A DNA stretch of 64,000 bases from the NCBI GenBank assembly GCA_963691655.1, contig CAVNUY010000006.1:186001-250000 (forward strand). The letters are read 5' to 3'. The position numbers and the translations under genes are program-made. Origin of the DNA: Toxonevra muliebris. Its lineage: Eukaryota > Arthropoda > Insecta > Diptera > Pallopteridae. Positions within the stretch are counted from its first letter, which is position 1; every line of letters starts with the position of its first letter. Positions 33,076-43,937 of this stretch are shown piece after piece. The notes below the pieces were generated by a model. It was not told where the DNA came from. It saw only the letters and a program-made list of their open reading frames with translations, and did no database searches.

Positions 33076-33479
33076 GGTGTGGAGTCTTATATTGTGAAGA
33101 ATTAACAGGCTAAGCTAACGGGGAACAATCGCTCCCCGATAGGGTCATCCATGTCAGATAGGCTGTTGAGGAGCAGTCACTAAGACTTGTTCCCCCTAAT
33201 CTAGAGTGTCATGCGTCACCGTGGTCATGGATGATTTGCAACCAGGGGTAAACGGTTGTATTCTAAGGGCGCCTTTCTAAAACCGGGCCGCATCAGAAAA
33301 TCACTGTGGCCTTGTCATGGTATTGGGCCCTTTCCCTCATAAACTTCGTAGCCGTGACGTTTTCGTATTTCAGACGCGAGCTAACGGACCCGAAGCGTCC
33401 GGGTCCGAAGAAGGTCATTTCTGGGAATGAGGCACGTTTAGTCACAGGAAAAACGCCTGGTTAGGGTGTCAGCTATGCG
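33076..33479. other. Probable LINE upstream sequence
   Basis: GC-richer than its surroundings and adjoining the LOA-type ORF1 remnant, so it may be that LINE's 5' part, but no protein motif is recognised. Confidence 0.4.
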
Positions 33480-33942
33480 AGCGCCATATAAAAAGCTCTC
33501 TGGTAACTGTACTGCCCAAGGAATATCCGCAGTAATTGCACAGGTCTGAGAAGCTTACGGATCTGGAAGAGGCGATAGTGGGCGAAATAACGAAGGGCTG
33601 AACTGCTCCCCTCATATTTAGTGGCATCCACTTCCAGCCGGGACACCTGCTGATAGACTGCAGCGATGATACCGCAACATGGCTCCAGCAGGCGATACCG
33701 TGTCTAGAAGGATGGAGTGGTATGGAGTTGAAGACGTGTCTTGGGAAATATATCCCCAAGACACTCAACATCTACATATTACTCCGCAGATACGAGGGGC
33801 AAGACAATGCCAAAGTGCTCATAAAAGCTCAGAATGTGGGACTAAACACTACAATCTGGAAATTTGTCTCCCGGAGTAAGGTTGAAAGCGGACAAATGAT
33901 AACTATTGCTGTAGACGAGGTATCCCTCGAAAAAAAATAAAT
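33480..33942 (+). pseudogene. LOA-type ORF1 C-terminal domain
   Basis: One frame (with two stops) reads VLPKEYPQ, KLTDLEEAIVGEITKG, IFSGIHFQPGHLLIDCSDDT, MELKTCLGKYIPKTLNIYIL, then LNTTIWKFVSRSKVESGQMI, ending EVSLEKK. This matches the conserved C-terminal domain of LOA/R1-type ORF1 proteins. It is non-functional. Confidence 0.7.
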
Positions 33943-34007
33943 ATATAACTATAGGTTCGGCCGTAAGGACGCCTCGGCATCTGGGGGGACAAACCCACCC
34001 AAAGGGG

Positions 34008-34356
34008 GTGAAGCGGATGCGGAAGGCTTTACATCCAAGTCAACATGCATACAGAGCAAACAGATCTACGGAGACTGCCCTATATCAAATAAGTAGCTTC
34101 ATCCAAGGCGCTCTTGAAAAGAAACCGCAATATGCGTTTTCCTGGATATTGAAAGCACTTGACAATACCTCTCATGAGGCCATCAAAAGGGCTCTGGAGA
34201 TGAAAAGGGTAGAATCAACGATGACTCGATGGATAAGCGCAATGCTTAGGGCGCGAATAGCAGAAACTAAAGTGGATTCACCCATAATAAGACTCCAGAC
34301 CATAAAAGGGTGCCCACAAGGGGGCACCTTTTGTGGAGTTTAGTAGTTAACTCATT
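34008..34356 (+). pseudogene. LOA-type RT fingers/palm fragment
   Basis: It encodes LHPSQHAYRANRSTETALYQ, ALEMKRVESTMTRWISAMLR and IKGCPQGGT. The expected DIEGAFNN motif has decayed to ILKALDNT, so the first catalytic aspartate is gone. After GGT, a shifted frame continues LWSLVVNSL, the next RT motif. A dispersed repeat and a TIR element interrupt it from about 34357. Confidence 0.8.
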
Positions 34357-34439
34357 AAGTCCTAATAATGCATATACGCAAAAAAGGAGTATATTTTAAT
34401 GCACATAAAAAAAAGTTACCTGAACACGTAATCGCTATT

Positions 34440-35743
34440 AGGGTAAAGTGGCCTGTAATTCCGAAAATTATTGATAGATTTTAAAAGATATAACTGTTTT
34501 TAAGACATTGATTTTTCTAGATCAAACCTCGAAAAAACTATATTTTTATAAAAACTGCATCACTATTGTTTTTTTTTGTACTTTTTCCAAAAAAACCCAT
34601 TTTGTCAAAAGTGCCCCAGGTACGGGGCCCATTTGACTTTACAAGGGGCACATTTGACAAAGGTTAATAACTTTGTCATACGTCTATATATATGTATAAA
34701 AATTAAAATATATGTGTATATCTCGAAATAACAGTGAAACCTCAGCAGAGATTGGCACAAATTTGTACAATGATACATTATTATTTTATTACCTACTTTT
34801 ATTTTATTTTTCTGTTCTGACTATTATTATTTACCCTTTATTTATCAAAATTTTCATTTGCAATTTCACAAGGTAGGCATTTTTTAAGGTTAAAATTACA
34901 AGTGGGTGTGGCACCTCCCATATAAACTTTTTTTTGTATTTATCTAGAACCATTTAGGGTACAGTACTGAAATTTCGCAGAAGGACGTCGATTTACAATG
35001 TCATGTTAGGTTAGGCTGGAGTGGCTGTCGAGAGACACACTTAGGCCTGAACGGCCCATTGTGATACCAAATAGTTGGACCTACAGTTTAACGCCGATTC
35101 AGAACGGCGGTGTGGCAATTTTTTATCGGCTTGGTGGTTTTGCCATTACCAACCAATGTGTGTACTTGTACACTATCTTATAATTCTCATACACTTCATA
35201 TTGATAGTGAATATAAGAAAGTTATGAAAATTAACCACCAGACGAAGACGGGAATCGAACCCGAACCTCCCAGATGAAAGTCTAGTGCACTATCCACTAG
35301 GCTATCGAGGTCGTCAAAATGTAGTCTTTTATTTACCCCATATTTTTTGGAGGCTGATGAGACCGTTTCATGCTTATTTCTAATATCTGAAATAGCTCTC
35401 TTCACTTTCACATCGATTTGTCTTTTTAGCTACGTACTATATCTTAAAAAATGTAGAAATAGAAAATATAACAATTGTATTGTAAATACGTAAATCTGCA
35501 ATATAAGGAACAATTGTTATATGTACCCCAAAAGCTCTTAATGATTTGTTTCTTCTTTTTCAATTTATCTTGTTTTATTTTCACAAAACTCACTTTTATT
35601 TTGTTAACATTAAAGAGCAGTGCTAACAAATTTTGTTACTCTTTTTTAAAAACTTTTTCAACTTTTTGGCTTTTAGGGCGTGGTCATACTGAAAAATGGC
35701 AAAGTCAAATGTGCCCCGGTGTCAAAGGTACCCCACTTTACCC
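34440..35743. mobile_element. Non-autonomous TIR element (1.3 kb) in the LOA LINE
   Basis: The ends GGGTAAAGTGG are perfect 11-bp inverted repeats, each flanked by TA. Subterminal GGGGCACATTTGAC-like and GTGCCCCGGTGTC motifs recur near the ends. No transposase. A SINE (35005-35315) is nested in it. Confidence 0.75.
35005..35315 (-). mobile_element. tRNA-derived SINE, near full length
   Basis: Minus-strand head 35315-35240 with A box TAGCCTAGTGG and B box GGTTCGATTCC resembles the first head of the SINE at 9026. The body with the TTGGTTGGTAATGGCAAAAC segment matches, and so does the core. Its 3' end (GGGCCGTTCAGGCCTAAG, CTCTCGACAGCCACTCC) differs from 9026-9465, which has a second tRNA-like unit instead. 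No clear target duplication. Confidence 0.88.
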
Positions 35744-35749
35744 TATAAC

Positions 35750-35936
35750 CTGTCAAGGTCATTATGGCAAAAGGGAAATATGAGGATACACTCTGTGACA
35801 TACTACAAAGGGGCTTAACTTCAAGCAAAGATGGTGCATATGTCGGTAGATTTAAACAATAATCCATCCAAGACAACTCTAGTACCGTTCAATAGGAAAA
35901 GGGGACTTCCGCTCATGAAGCCTATAAAGCTGAATG
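35750..35936 (+). pseudogene. LOA-type RT palm fragment
   Basis: It reads VIMAKGKYEDTLCDILQRGL, then a shifted frame with NPSKTTLVPF and LPLMKPIKLN, the RT region just after the active site. A hAT-like element interrupts it at 35937. Confidence 0.75.
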
Positions 35937-36890
35937 CAGACTGGGGATTTAGTGAATAAATTTCGTTCCTCACTACTTTTAGTGCCAATGGGAGTAAGGC
36001 TCCATTACCACTAAACCTTTACTGGTAGTGGAAATAAAAATCAACTAAAATGAAAAATATTATAGATTTAAAAAGAATGTAATTCTGAAAGTTTAGTATC
36101 ACTTAGTTTCTTAAAGATATTCAAATATTTTGTTTTCTTTTTACTTCAAGCGTGTAAATACTTCTATTTGCTTCATTAATTTCTGTACTTGTAGTTACGG
36201 CCTTTTAGAGTTCCGTAGTAAAACCGTTTTTTTTTTTGGCGTAGAAGTTTGAAATTTTGCAGGAACGCGTAATTTGAGCAAGTGCATCATAATTAATCAA
36301 AAAGTCGATTTTGAAAATTTGTTTTGTTATGGCTTTTTGGATTTTAGATGACGATATGCACTGCTAACTGTTGTTTCTTTCCAATATAGAAGTGGTTCAT
36401 AGACCAATGTGATCAACTTCATTTTCTATTTGTTCCATGTGTTTGTACTAAACCACTTGATTAATACATAACTTTGAATACAATAGAAAAATAATAATAA
36501 GTAATATGGTAAAACAATTTATTGAAAATGAAAAAAATATGTTTTTTTCATCGAAATTGCACTTTCTACAAAGTATTTAGTATAAGAAAATGGTTAATAT
36601 ATTCATTCATTCAAACATTTATACATTATTTTACAATGCATTTCAATTTGACCTTCAATTAAACTCTCTACACTTACCACTAAATGGTAGTGGGGAATAA
36701 TTTCCACTAAACGTTTAGCGATAGTGAGATTTTATTTCCACTACCACTAAAGGTTTAGTGGTAGTTCATTTTTATTTCCACTACCACTAAAGGTTTAGTG
36801 GTAGTTGAATTTTATTTCCACTACACTAAAGATTTAGTGGTAGTGAAAACTATAGTGCAGTCAAAATTTAGTGATTAGATTTCCAGTCTG
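35937..36890. mobile_element. hAT-like non-autonomous element with 40-bp subterminal repeats
   Basis: It is flanked by an exact 8-bp repeat GCTGAATG (35929-35936, 36891-36898). The termini share CAGACTGG as inverted repeats. Near the right end are four units of about 40 bp (from about 36701, 36735, 36775, 36815), each with the palindrome CCACTAAAGGTTTAGTGG; similar motifs occur near the left end (about 35968-36045). Subterminal palindromes like these are transposase-binding sites in hAT elements by family knowledge. No ORF of note. Confidence 0.88.
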
Positions 36891-36904
36891 GCTGAATGAG
36901 ACGG

Positions 36905-37029
36905 TAATTAATGTTATGCTTGGTTTTCACTATGTCAGATTCCCTGTCAAAGAGAGAATTTCCTATGTGAAATTTGCCAACATGTTGACACATTTGATTG
37001 AATTTGACATAGTAAAAACTAAGCATTAG
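36905..37029. mobile_element. Palindromic mini-element (about 125 bp)
   Basis: The ends are inverted copies: ATGCTTGGTTTTCACTATGT at 36916 and the complement of ATGCTTAGTTTTTACTATGT ending 37026. It interrupts the LOA RT sequence between KLNE and QKVKYLEV; the target duplication could be AGAC but is uncertain. Confidence 0.65.
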
Positions 37030-37500
37030 ACAGAAGGTCAAATATCTAGAAGTAACACTAAACTCAAAACTTGTCTGGAAAGAACATGCAGCCAATACAA
37101 TCAGGAAAGCTACTATATCACTCATGATATGCAGAAATTCAGCGGGGAAAACCTGGCGTTCTACACCGTACATCTTAAAGTGGATGTATACCATGATGGT
37201 AAGGCCAATACTCACCTATAGTGCGATAGCCTGGTCGCGAAGAATTAAACTAGTCACAATGAGGAATACGCTAGAGGTGATATGAACAAGAGATACAACT
37301 TCGAAAATACTTCCAAGTTATACTTAGCAACAAGGTAGAACGGGACATTCCATACCTCTCACAAAGAACATACACTAAGGTGGTGCACCGACGGATCGAG
37401 AACGAACAAAGGAACGGGAGCAGGGGTGTATGGTACAAAAACTCGGAGCCAATAGGAAAAACTCCGAGTATTTTTTAAGGCGAAACACCAGATCATCCTA
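37030..37500 (+). pseudogene. LOA-type RT thumb and RNase H fragment
   Basis: It encodes KVKYLEVTLNSKLVWKEHA, YTMMVRPILTYSAIAWSR and later CTDGSRTNKGTGAGVYG, the RNase H first strand with its catalytic aspartate, then breaks off near 37500 where the next LINE begins. Confidence 0.78.
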
Positions 37501-37529
37501 CTGGGCACTACTCCTTAAGACAATCAAAG

Positions 37530-38365
37530 CTACTAATTGGGAAGTTCGACCTCAACAGAGCAGCTTTCTGTCCAAACGCGACGTTGAAAATGCAGATAAA
37601 CACGTTCTAACGTTCGATTTGGAGAAAATACTAAAAACACCATCAGTGACAACTAATATCGAATCGGTCCTCAGGACAATCGGGTCTACGGCCCGGGACC
37701 GACCCAGGAGAAATCCTGACCAAGGATTGTCAATCTTAGCCGTGGAAGCAGGTTTGTATACTTTTTTATATGCTTTTCTATCTGAGCAGGCAACGCCGGC
37801 CTGCCTGCTCAGATGTTTACTTCTACGCGCCGGCATTGAACATAACCCAGGCCCCACAGTGTGGACAACATGTAAGCGTAGAATCACCCGAGGCACAACC
37901 TCGGTGCGATGCAATAGTTGCGGCGAGTGATGCCATTTCCGCTGCTCCGGTCTTGCACAACGCCGGGATTACACCGAGAGCTTTGTAGGTCCCTGTTGCA
38001 CACGCATCCCTCAGCAAATGTCCTACCAGACTCCGAACAACAACGACAATTTCGACACGTCCGTCCGAAACGCACTAGACCTGACTCGACCAATTACTAA
38101 CAACCGATCTACAGACCTAACACCCATCGATGTTAATGTAAACCAGTCCGTCCGTAGCACACCAGAGCCAACCCTATCTACTAGAATCAACAACGACGAT
38201 AATGTAATTTATTCAGTCCGCAACGCGCCAGACCCACCACGACGAAACATCCCCACCCCTATCAGAAACATTCCGTCCCATAACCTCATCACCCCATCGC
38301 CTAACCACCTTCCCCGATGTCCACCCTCGACCTCCGACCAGCATTCCTTCTGGATTCTTCAATAG
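37530..38365 (+). pseudogene. LINE ORF N-terminal region: 2A-like motif and zinc finger
   Basis: The frame ending at 37930 contains CLLRCLLLRAGIEHNPGP, close to the 2A ribosome-skipping motif (D-x-E-x-N-P-G-P, here with G at the first position). The following finger TTCKRRITRGTTSVRCNSCG is cut by a stop at 37928-37930; another frame continues it as CHFRCSGLAQR. A third frame (38018-38365) encodes a repetitive Asn/Pro/Arg-rich linker with VRNA repeats. 2A-like motifs are known from several LINE families; function here is untested. Confidence 0.6.
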
Positions 38366-38369
38366 AACT

Positions 38370-39165
38370 GCAATGGCATTAGCCGCAAAATCATAGAGCT
38401 AACTAGCTATGTGAAGAAAAACGACATTGTCATTGCCGCGCTGCAGGAAACGAAGCTCACATACCGAAATGCACTATTGGCTTCCGCCAACTACAACATC
38501 TTTAGAGCTGACCGGGATAGAAATGCGGGAGACGGTCTGGCGTTCGTGATCCTCCAGTCGGTGAACTACCGAACGCTAGACCTAACCTCAGCTGACCCAC
38601 AAATTGAGGACCAGGGCATAGCTGTAACAACGGGTGGTGTAGACATTGAAATAGTAATTGTATACATTCCCCCTGTGTCAGCTTGCTCGCCTGGATTTCG
38701 GCCGGATATCCAGGGCCTCCTTGAGGGTGAGCACCGCATCCTTCGCATCATGAGAGCTGGCTTTCGGCAGCCGACAATGACAGTAGAGGAAATGCCATTG
38801 AAGAACAAATCGATGACTCCGAATTCTGCCCAATAAACGAAAACCAACAAACGAGAGTCACCGGATCGCAGCAAAGTTTACCTGATGTCACAGTAGTAAG
38901 CCCGGCACTATTGGGAATAGCCACTTGGCATGCGGATGTGGCTCTAAATTCGGACCGTGACGATTGGCATATCCTCAATAGCCGACTTTATCTTGTCAGA
39001 AAAGTGGACATTTGTCAATTTCAATAAGGCGGAATGGACAAGATTCACTAACTGGACAGAAGACATCTTTGCGGACCTCACACCACCAACTAATGCTCGC
39101 AAAGGTGAACTTGTGATGCGGAAAACTATAGCTAAAGCGGGCAAGAGAGCTAAACCAAGAGGGTG
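38370..39165 (+). pseudogene. LINE AP endonuclease, deleted
   Basis: NCNGISRKIIELTSYV, IVIAALQETKL, NIFRADRD and VDIEIVIVYIPP are the early endonuclease motifs. The GDFNAHH block is missing: a deletion near 38735-38750 joins ILRI to SWLSAADND. Late parts (QSLPDVTVVSPALLG, TWHADVALNSDRDDWHI) follow in another frame. The catalytic centre is lost. Confidence 0.75.
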
Positions 39166-39175
39166 AATCCCCAAC

Positions 39176-40130
39176 GTGCGTCTCAACTTCCCGTCTGCCG
39201 CTTCTAGACTAGCCGACGTGAGAGACGAAATAAGGAGGAGTAATCCTAGCGATCCCAGAGTAATACTAATGACAATGGAGATCGACAAACTCGTCACTGA
39301 ACACCACCGAAACACCTGGCTGAGGCATCTAGAAGAGGCAGACCATACCACCAATAAGTTGTGGAAAACAATTAAATCTCTGGCGAATCCCATGAGAAGG
39401 AACGATCGCACTTCAATAATTTTCCGGGATATACACGATCCCAATCCCAAAAAGTGCGCGTCTTCCTTCAACCAGCAATTTACCGAGCACCCAGCACGTT
39501 GCGACTCCCACAGAAGGTGAAATAGTCTCCACCGGCGATGAGGTTGAGAGAGCTGTCAGAGACGCTAAGCCATCTAGAGCCCTTGGGCCGGATGGATTGG
39601 CAACAATCATGCTAAAGCACCTGGGCCCAAATGGCCTGGCGTATCTGACAGCACTCCTTAACCTAAGCATCTCTTCCCTAGACATTCCGGACATCTGGAA
39701 AACTGGCAGGGTGGTCCCAGTCCCTAAGCCGGGCAAACCCGCAAATCAGGGAGCTTCCTATAGGCCCACAACGCTGCTATCACCAGTCGTAAAAATCCTT
39801 GAGTAGCTCCTTCTCCCACACCTTAAAACGCAGATACGACTGGCTGAGCACCAGCATGGTTTCCGTTCAGGACGCAGTACCACAACCGCTTTGTGTGAGA
39901 TCACAACTCAAATTTCCGATGGCCTCAACAGCAAGCGCCCACACCATCGGTCCATTGTAGTGGCGCTGGATCTCGCCAAAGCGTTTGACACGGTAAACTA
40001 TGCTACACTGCTCCAAGATGAGTATAGAAACCTGAAGAGTAGTTACCGAAAGATAAAACAGGGTGTACCCCAAGGTGGAGTTCTTTTGCCACTGCTCTTC
40101 AATCTCTATATATCCGGCTCCTCCACCTGA
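39176..40130 (+). pseudogene. LINE reverse transcriptase, fingers and palm
   Basis: It encodes LRHLEEADHTTNKLWKTIKS, PSRALGPDGLATIML, IWKTGRVVPVPKPGK, HQHGFRSGRSTTTALCEI and VVALDLAKAFDTVNYATLLQ. It then jumps, with about 40 residues deleted, to YRKIKQGVPQGGVLLPLLFN. Frames change at about 39480-39520 and 39806, so no full protein can be made. Confidence 0.85.
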
Positions 40131-40665
40131 TATAAAGATTGTGACCTACGCTGATGACTGCTCGCTAGTGACAACAGGCAGGAATGTGGGTGAACTGGTG
40201 GATAGGATGAACAACTACTTGCCAGTCCTATCACAGTTCCTCACAGGCCGAAACCTTAACCTCTCAGCTGGGAAGTCATCTGCAACCTTGTTCACAACGT
40301 GGACAAGAGAGGTGTCGGTAGAAATTGGAGTACATATAGGAGACTCGCTGATATGAGAGATAATCATGTACTAAATGATATTCCTCCCCCTATTAGCAAC
40401 TCCGAACGATCATTGCCGAGAAGCACGCGAGCTACTCTTGCACAACTTCGTTCGGGAGTGTCCAGGACACTGAACTCCTACCTCTAGGTGATCAATCCTG
40501 ATATCACGAACTCATGCCCCAAGTGCGGGAACACACCGCATGACACGACGCACATTTTTCATTGTCCTACCGATCCTACAGCTCTTACGCCATTATCACT
40601 GTGGGCGGAACCGGTAATGGTAGCCATCTTTCTAGGACTGGAACTAGATTCAGAAATCTAATTTC
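40110..40665 (+). pseudogene. LINE RT active site and C-terminal region, deleted
   Basis: PPPDIKIVTYADDCSLVTTG has the active-site YADD, followed by FLTGRNLNLSAGKSSATLFT. A deletion near 40345 removes the thumb and continues with LPRSTRATLAQLRSGVSR, and near 40505-40570 CPKCGNTPHDTTHIFHC, a C-terminal Cys/His motif. It ends FLGLELDSEI near 40662. Confidence 0.85.
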
Positions 40666-40750
40666 TTTGTTTATCCTTTCTTTCTTTCTATCAAATGCAA
40701 CAATCGCTACAACAACAACAACTAATATCGAATTCTCCAAGCGTCAACTT

Positions 40751-42273
40751 GCTACTTACAATTGATGTATTGTTAATGTGACCTTGGATTCGCATTCGGC
40801 GAGTCCTTGTATCCTTTGAATCAAATATAATAAAAAAAAATTGGATTTTCATAAATGGGTGAGGGTGAAGTGTGCCAAAAATTAAATAAAAAACCAAAAT
40901 AATGATTTTTCACGTTTTTGTTTTCAAATAAATAGGCCCAATTAATATGACCAACCCTGTATATGGAGGTTTTTGCCTTCACAAAAAATCTTATCTTAAT
41001 ACTGAACCACTTTTAATTATTTAAAATAAATAGGCCTAAAATGAGCAATAATGGTAGAATACCAGAAAGACATAGAACTAGATCAGATGATCGTTTCGGA
41101 GCCCGCTACGGTTCCTCCTCAGTGATCTTTGTGATAGTTCCCTCATTTCAACAATATATATAAGTAAAAATATTTTAACCCTTATATTGGCACCACGGTC
41201 TGGCCAGACCTTTTTCAACTTTGTTAACATTTTTACATTATTTGTAATATCACTATGATCTCCAAAATCCATGATATTCTTAAATGACTATTTCTAAATA
41301 GATTTATAAAAAATTTAAGTCCTGAGGTATGAGGGGGGCGAGATTTTGGTGATTTCAAAATTTTGGTACCACCACGGTCTGGCCAGACAGTATGCATTTT
41401 CACATAGCTTTTCTGATATATTTGCTTTTTCTTCGCCATTGGTACGTGTTGTTTGTAAACATTATCATCCTTTCTTTTTTAAATATAAACTTAATTTACT
41501 ATGAAAATAAAAGTTTTGAATCAACACACACCATTACACAATCGACCATTTGAATTGTAATTGAATATTAGAAACCACAAATTATTATAGAACAGAAAAC
41601 CTTTATCATCTTCTTACTTTGGTTCCTCAAATACACCGTTTAAAATATTTTCTTTCTATAAGAGCTGCCCAAAAAATATCATACAAAACTTTGTGCCACT
41701 CCGTCTTTTTTAATTTCACACACATGTTTCCAGGAGCATGGAGTCTCAGTACTATAATATGTGAGGTTTCGGAGATATGTATACTGAAAATAGCATTAAG
41801 ACTGCAAGGGAGGTGCCGGCAAATAATATTTCCTGACAAAAAAGTGGTGCTTGAGGTATCCCATAATAAAAATTCAGGCCATATGGTAGGTGCCACATCA
41901 CTTTTTCCAACTCCATCCACATTTTTGCTGTAGCATGGTATTGTAAGCTAGCGTCCTTATACGCAGGACGCAGTAAAGTACAGTACTGTACTTTAAATGG
42001 TGTACTAAAAAAGTACATAGTTTGTATGGGAGGTATCCCACCCACTTCTAATTACAAACTTTTACCAAGCCAATAGTAAGGTCAGAGACATAAAGCAGTA
42101 TTATATAAATTAGTATTATATAACCGGAAATGCAAACAGATTTTCCCTTTTATATATATTGTTAGATTATTTTCTTCATTGCTATTTCAAAACCTGAAAT
42201 TTTTTAAGAATTAAAAGCATATTTTCTCAATAAATGTAAATATAAATACATTATTCTTACATAATATGTACAG
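40751..42273. other. Intronic stretch with a palindromic motif
   Basis: CCACGGTCTGGCCAGAC occurs at about 41193 and 41373 and, inverted and slightly changed, at about 45232. A palindrome AAAGTACAGTACTGTACTTT lies near 41976. The ORFs at 41619-42045 are not recognised. Confidence 0.5.
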
Positions 42274-42499
42274 TAGATGGCTTATTTTCTCCATACATTT
42301 TGTTAAAGTATTTCCAATTAACATGAAAAAAAAAAATTTAAATTTGCGAAAACTGGATGCGATACCTCTTCCTGCAAGGACGAAGATGGAAATCTGGTGA
42401 CAGATGTCCAGGGTACTATGAGGTTATGGAGGGAACACTTCTCGCAGCTGCTCAATGGTGATGACGACAACAATCTCACCAATCTGGTGTCTCACCAAT

Positions 42500-42932
42500 C
42501 ACTGAAGGCGTTGAAGTACCGCCGCCCGACTATGACGAGGTCTTAACAGCCATCGCTCGGCTGAAAAACAATAAGGCTGCTTGTGCAGATGGCCTACCTG
42601 CTGAGTTGTTTAAGACTGCAGGCGAAGAGCTCACAAAACGCATGCACGAGCTTTTATGCAGAATATGGTCGGATGAAAGCATGCCCAGTGATTGGAATCT
42701 CAGCGTACTCTGCCCAATCCACAAGAAAGGTGATTCCACAATCGGCGCCAACTACCGTGGGGTAAGCCTTCTTAACATCGTATACAAGGTTCTATCGAGC
42801 GTACTATGTGAAAGACTGAAACCCATCGTCAACAAACTGATTGGACCTTATCAGTGTGGCTTCAGGCCTGGTAAATCCACAATCGACCAGATATTCACAC
42901 TACGCCAAATCCTGGAAAAGACCCGAGAATAA
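42500..42932 (+). pseudogene. RTE LINE reverse transcriptase, fingers
   Basis: The frame from about 42500 reads AIARLKNNKAACADGLPAEL, then MPSDWNLSVLCPIHKKGD, NYRGVSLLNIVYKVLSSVLC and GPYQCGFRPGKSTIDQIFTL, typical RTE-type RT. It stops at TAA 42930; HHLFVDYKAA follows, and then about 45 residues of the palm are deleted before VKIGTNLS. Confidence 0.85.
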
Positions 42933-42980
42933 CAAATCGGCGCACACCATCTATTCGTCGATTATAAAGCCGCTTCGACA

Positions 42981-43937
42981 GTGAAAATTGGCACTAACCT
43001 CTCCGCTCCATTTGATACCAAAAGAGGTTTCAGACAAGGTGATTCTCTATCTTGCGACTTCTTTAACCTAATGCTGGAAAAAATAATTCGAACTGCGAAC
43101 ATCGACATCTCTGCCACCATCTTTTACAAGTGTGTCATGCTGCTAGCATATGCTGATGATATTGACATCATTGGCATCAACGCGCGAGCAGTCAGTGCAG
43201 CATTCTCCAACTTGGAGAGGGAGTCTCGTCGAGTGGGTCTAGTGGTGAACGAGGACAAAACGAAATACCTTGTGTCAACAAACAAAGAGTCACGGCGTCT
43301 TGGACAAAATGTCACTGTTGACAATTACAAATTCGAAGTCGTCAAGGATTTCGTTTATCTTGGATCCAGCATCAACACCTATAATAATGTCAGCCTTGAG
43401 ATCAAGCGAAGAATAACTCTTGCCAACAGGTGTTACTACGGGCTCAGTAGGCAATTGAGAAGTAGGGCCCTCTCTCGACGTACGAAAATAACGCTCTTCA
43501 AGTCACTCATCCTTCCCGTCCTAATGTATGGCGCTGAGACGTGGACATTAACCACCAAAGATGAGAGGCTGTTGGGAGCGTTCGAGAGAAAGATACTTCG
43601 CAAGGTCTATGGTCCTGTGTGCGTGGACGACGTGTATCGTATAAGATGGAACCATGAGCTGTACGCCGACATTGTCCTAGTCAAGCGCATAAAACTCCAG
43701 CGGCTTCGCTGGCTGGGTCATGTTGAGCGAATGGATGAAAGTGCTCCGGCTAGAAGGGTATTTTATTCGAGCCACGGAGGTGGAACGCGCAGAAGAGGAA
43801 GACCTAATCTCCGTTGGAAAGACCAGGTACAGGGGGACCTGTCTACACTTGGCCTTACTAACTGGCGCCGGCACGCGCATTGCAGAAGCGACTGGCGAGG
43901 CTTTATAGAAGAGGCCAAGACCGATCATCGGTTGTAG
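42981..43937 (+). pseudogene. RTE LINE reverse transcriptase, palm to C-terminus
   Basis: This 318-codon open frame begins at KIGTNLSAPFDTKRGFRQGD and includes the active site LLAYADDIDIIG, VNEDKTKYLVSTNKESRRLG, FVYLGSSINTYNNVSLEIKR, LMYGAETWTL and the C-terminal RLRWLGHVERMDESAPARRV and WKDQVQGDLSTLGLTNWRRH. It is clean and probably young, but lacks motif A and the endonuclease. Confidence 0.9.

Larger units (their letters stand above)
33480..37500 (+). mobile_element. LOA-type LINE remnant carrying three DNA-element insertions
   Basis: On the plus strand: ORF1 C-terminal domain (33480-33942), RT fingers (34008-34355), RT palm/thumb (35750-35936, resumed at 36899 and 37030-37260), and an RNase H start CTDGSRTNKGTGAGVYG (about 37382-37435). 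A C-terminal RNase H is characteristic of the I/LOA group. Insertions are at 34440-35743, 35937-36890 and about 36905-37029. The endonuclease and the RT active site are missing. Confidence 0.75.
37500..40750 (+). mobile_element. Jockey/I-superfamily LINE with 2A-like and PHD-like leader, inactive
   Basis: On the plus strand: N-terminal leader with a 2A-like motif, Cys/His finger, Ser/Pro/Asn-rich linker, AP endonuclease, RT and a C-terminal Cys/His region, then a CAACAACAA-containing tail near 40705. Internal deletions lie in the endonuclease (about 38745), RT (about 40015) and thumb (about 40345). The clade is not resolved by eye. The 5' junction with the LOA remnant is near 37490-37540. Confidence 0.75.

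Noticed and set aside
36701..36850. CRISPR-like array
   Set aside because: Spacing of 40 bp is regular, but the genome is eukaryotic, units are palindromic with near-identical spacers, and they lie at the end of a hAT-like element.
43124..43324. Minus-strand ORF
   Set aside because: It is the antisense shadow of the RTE reverse transcriptase.
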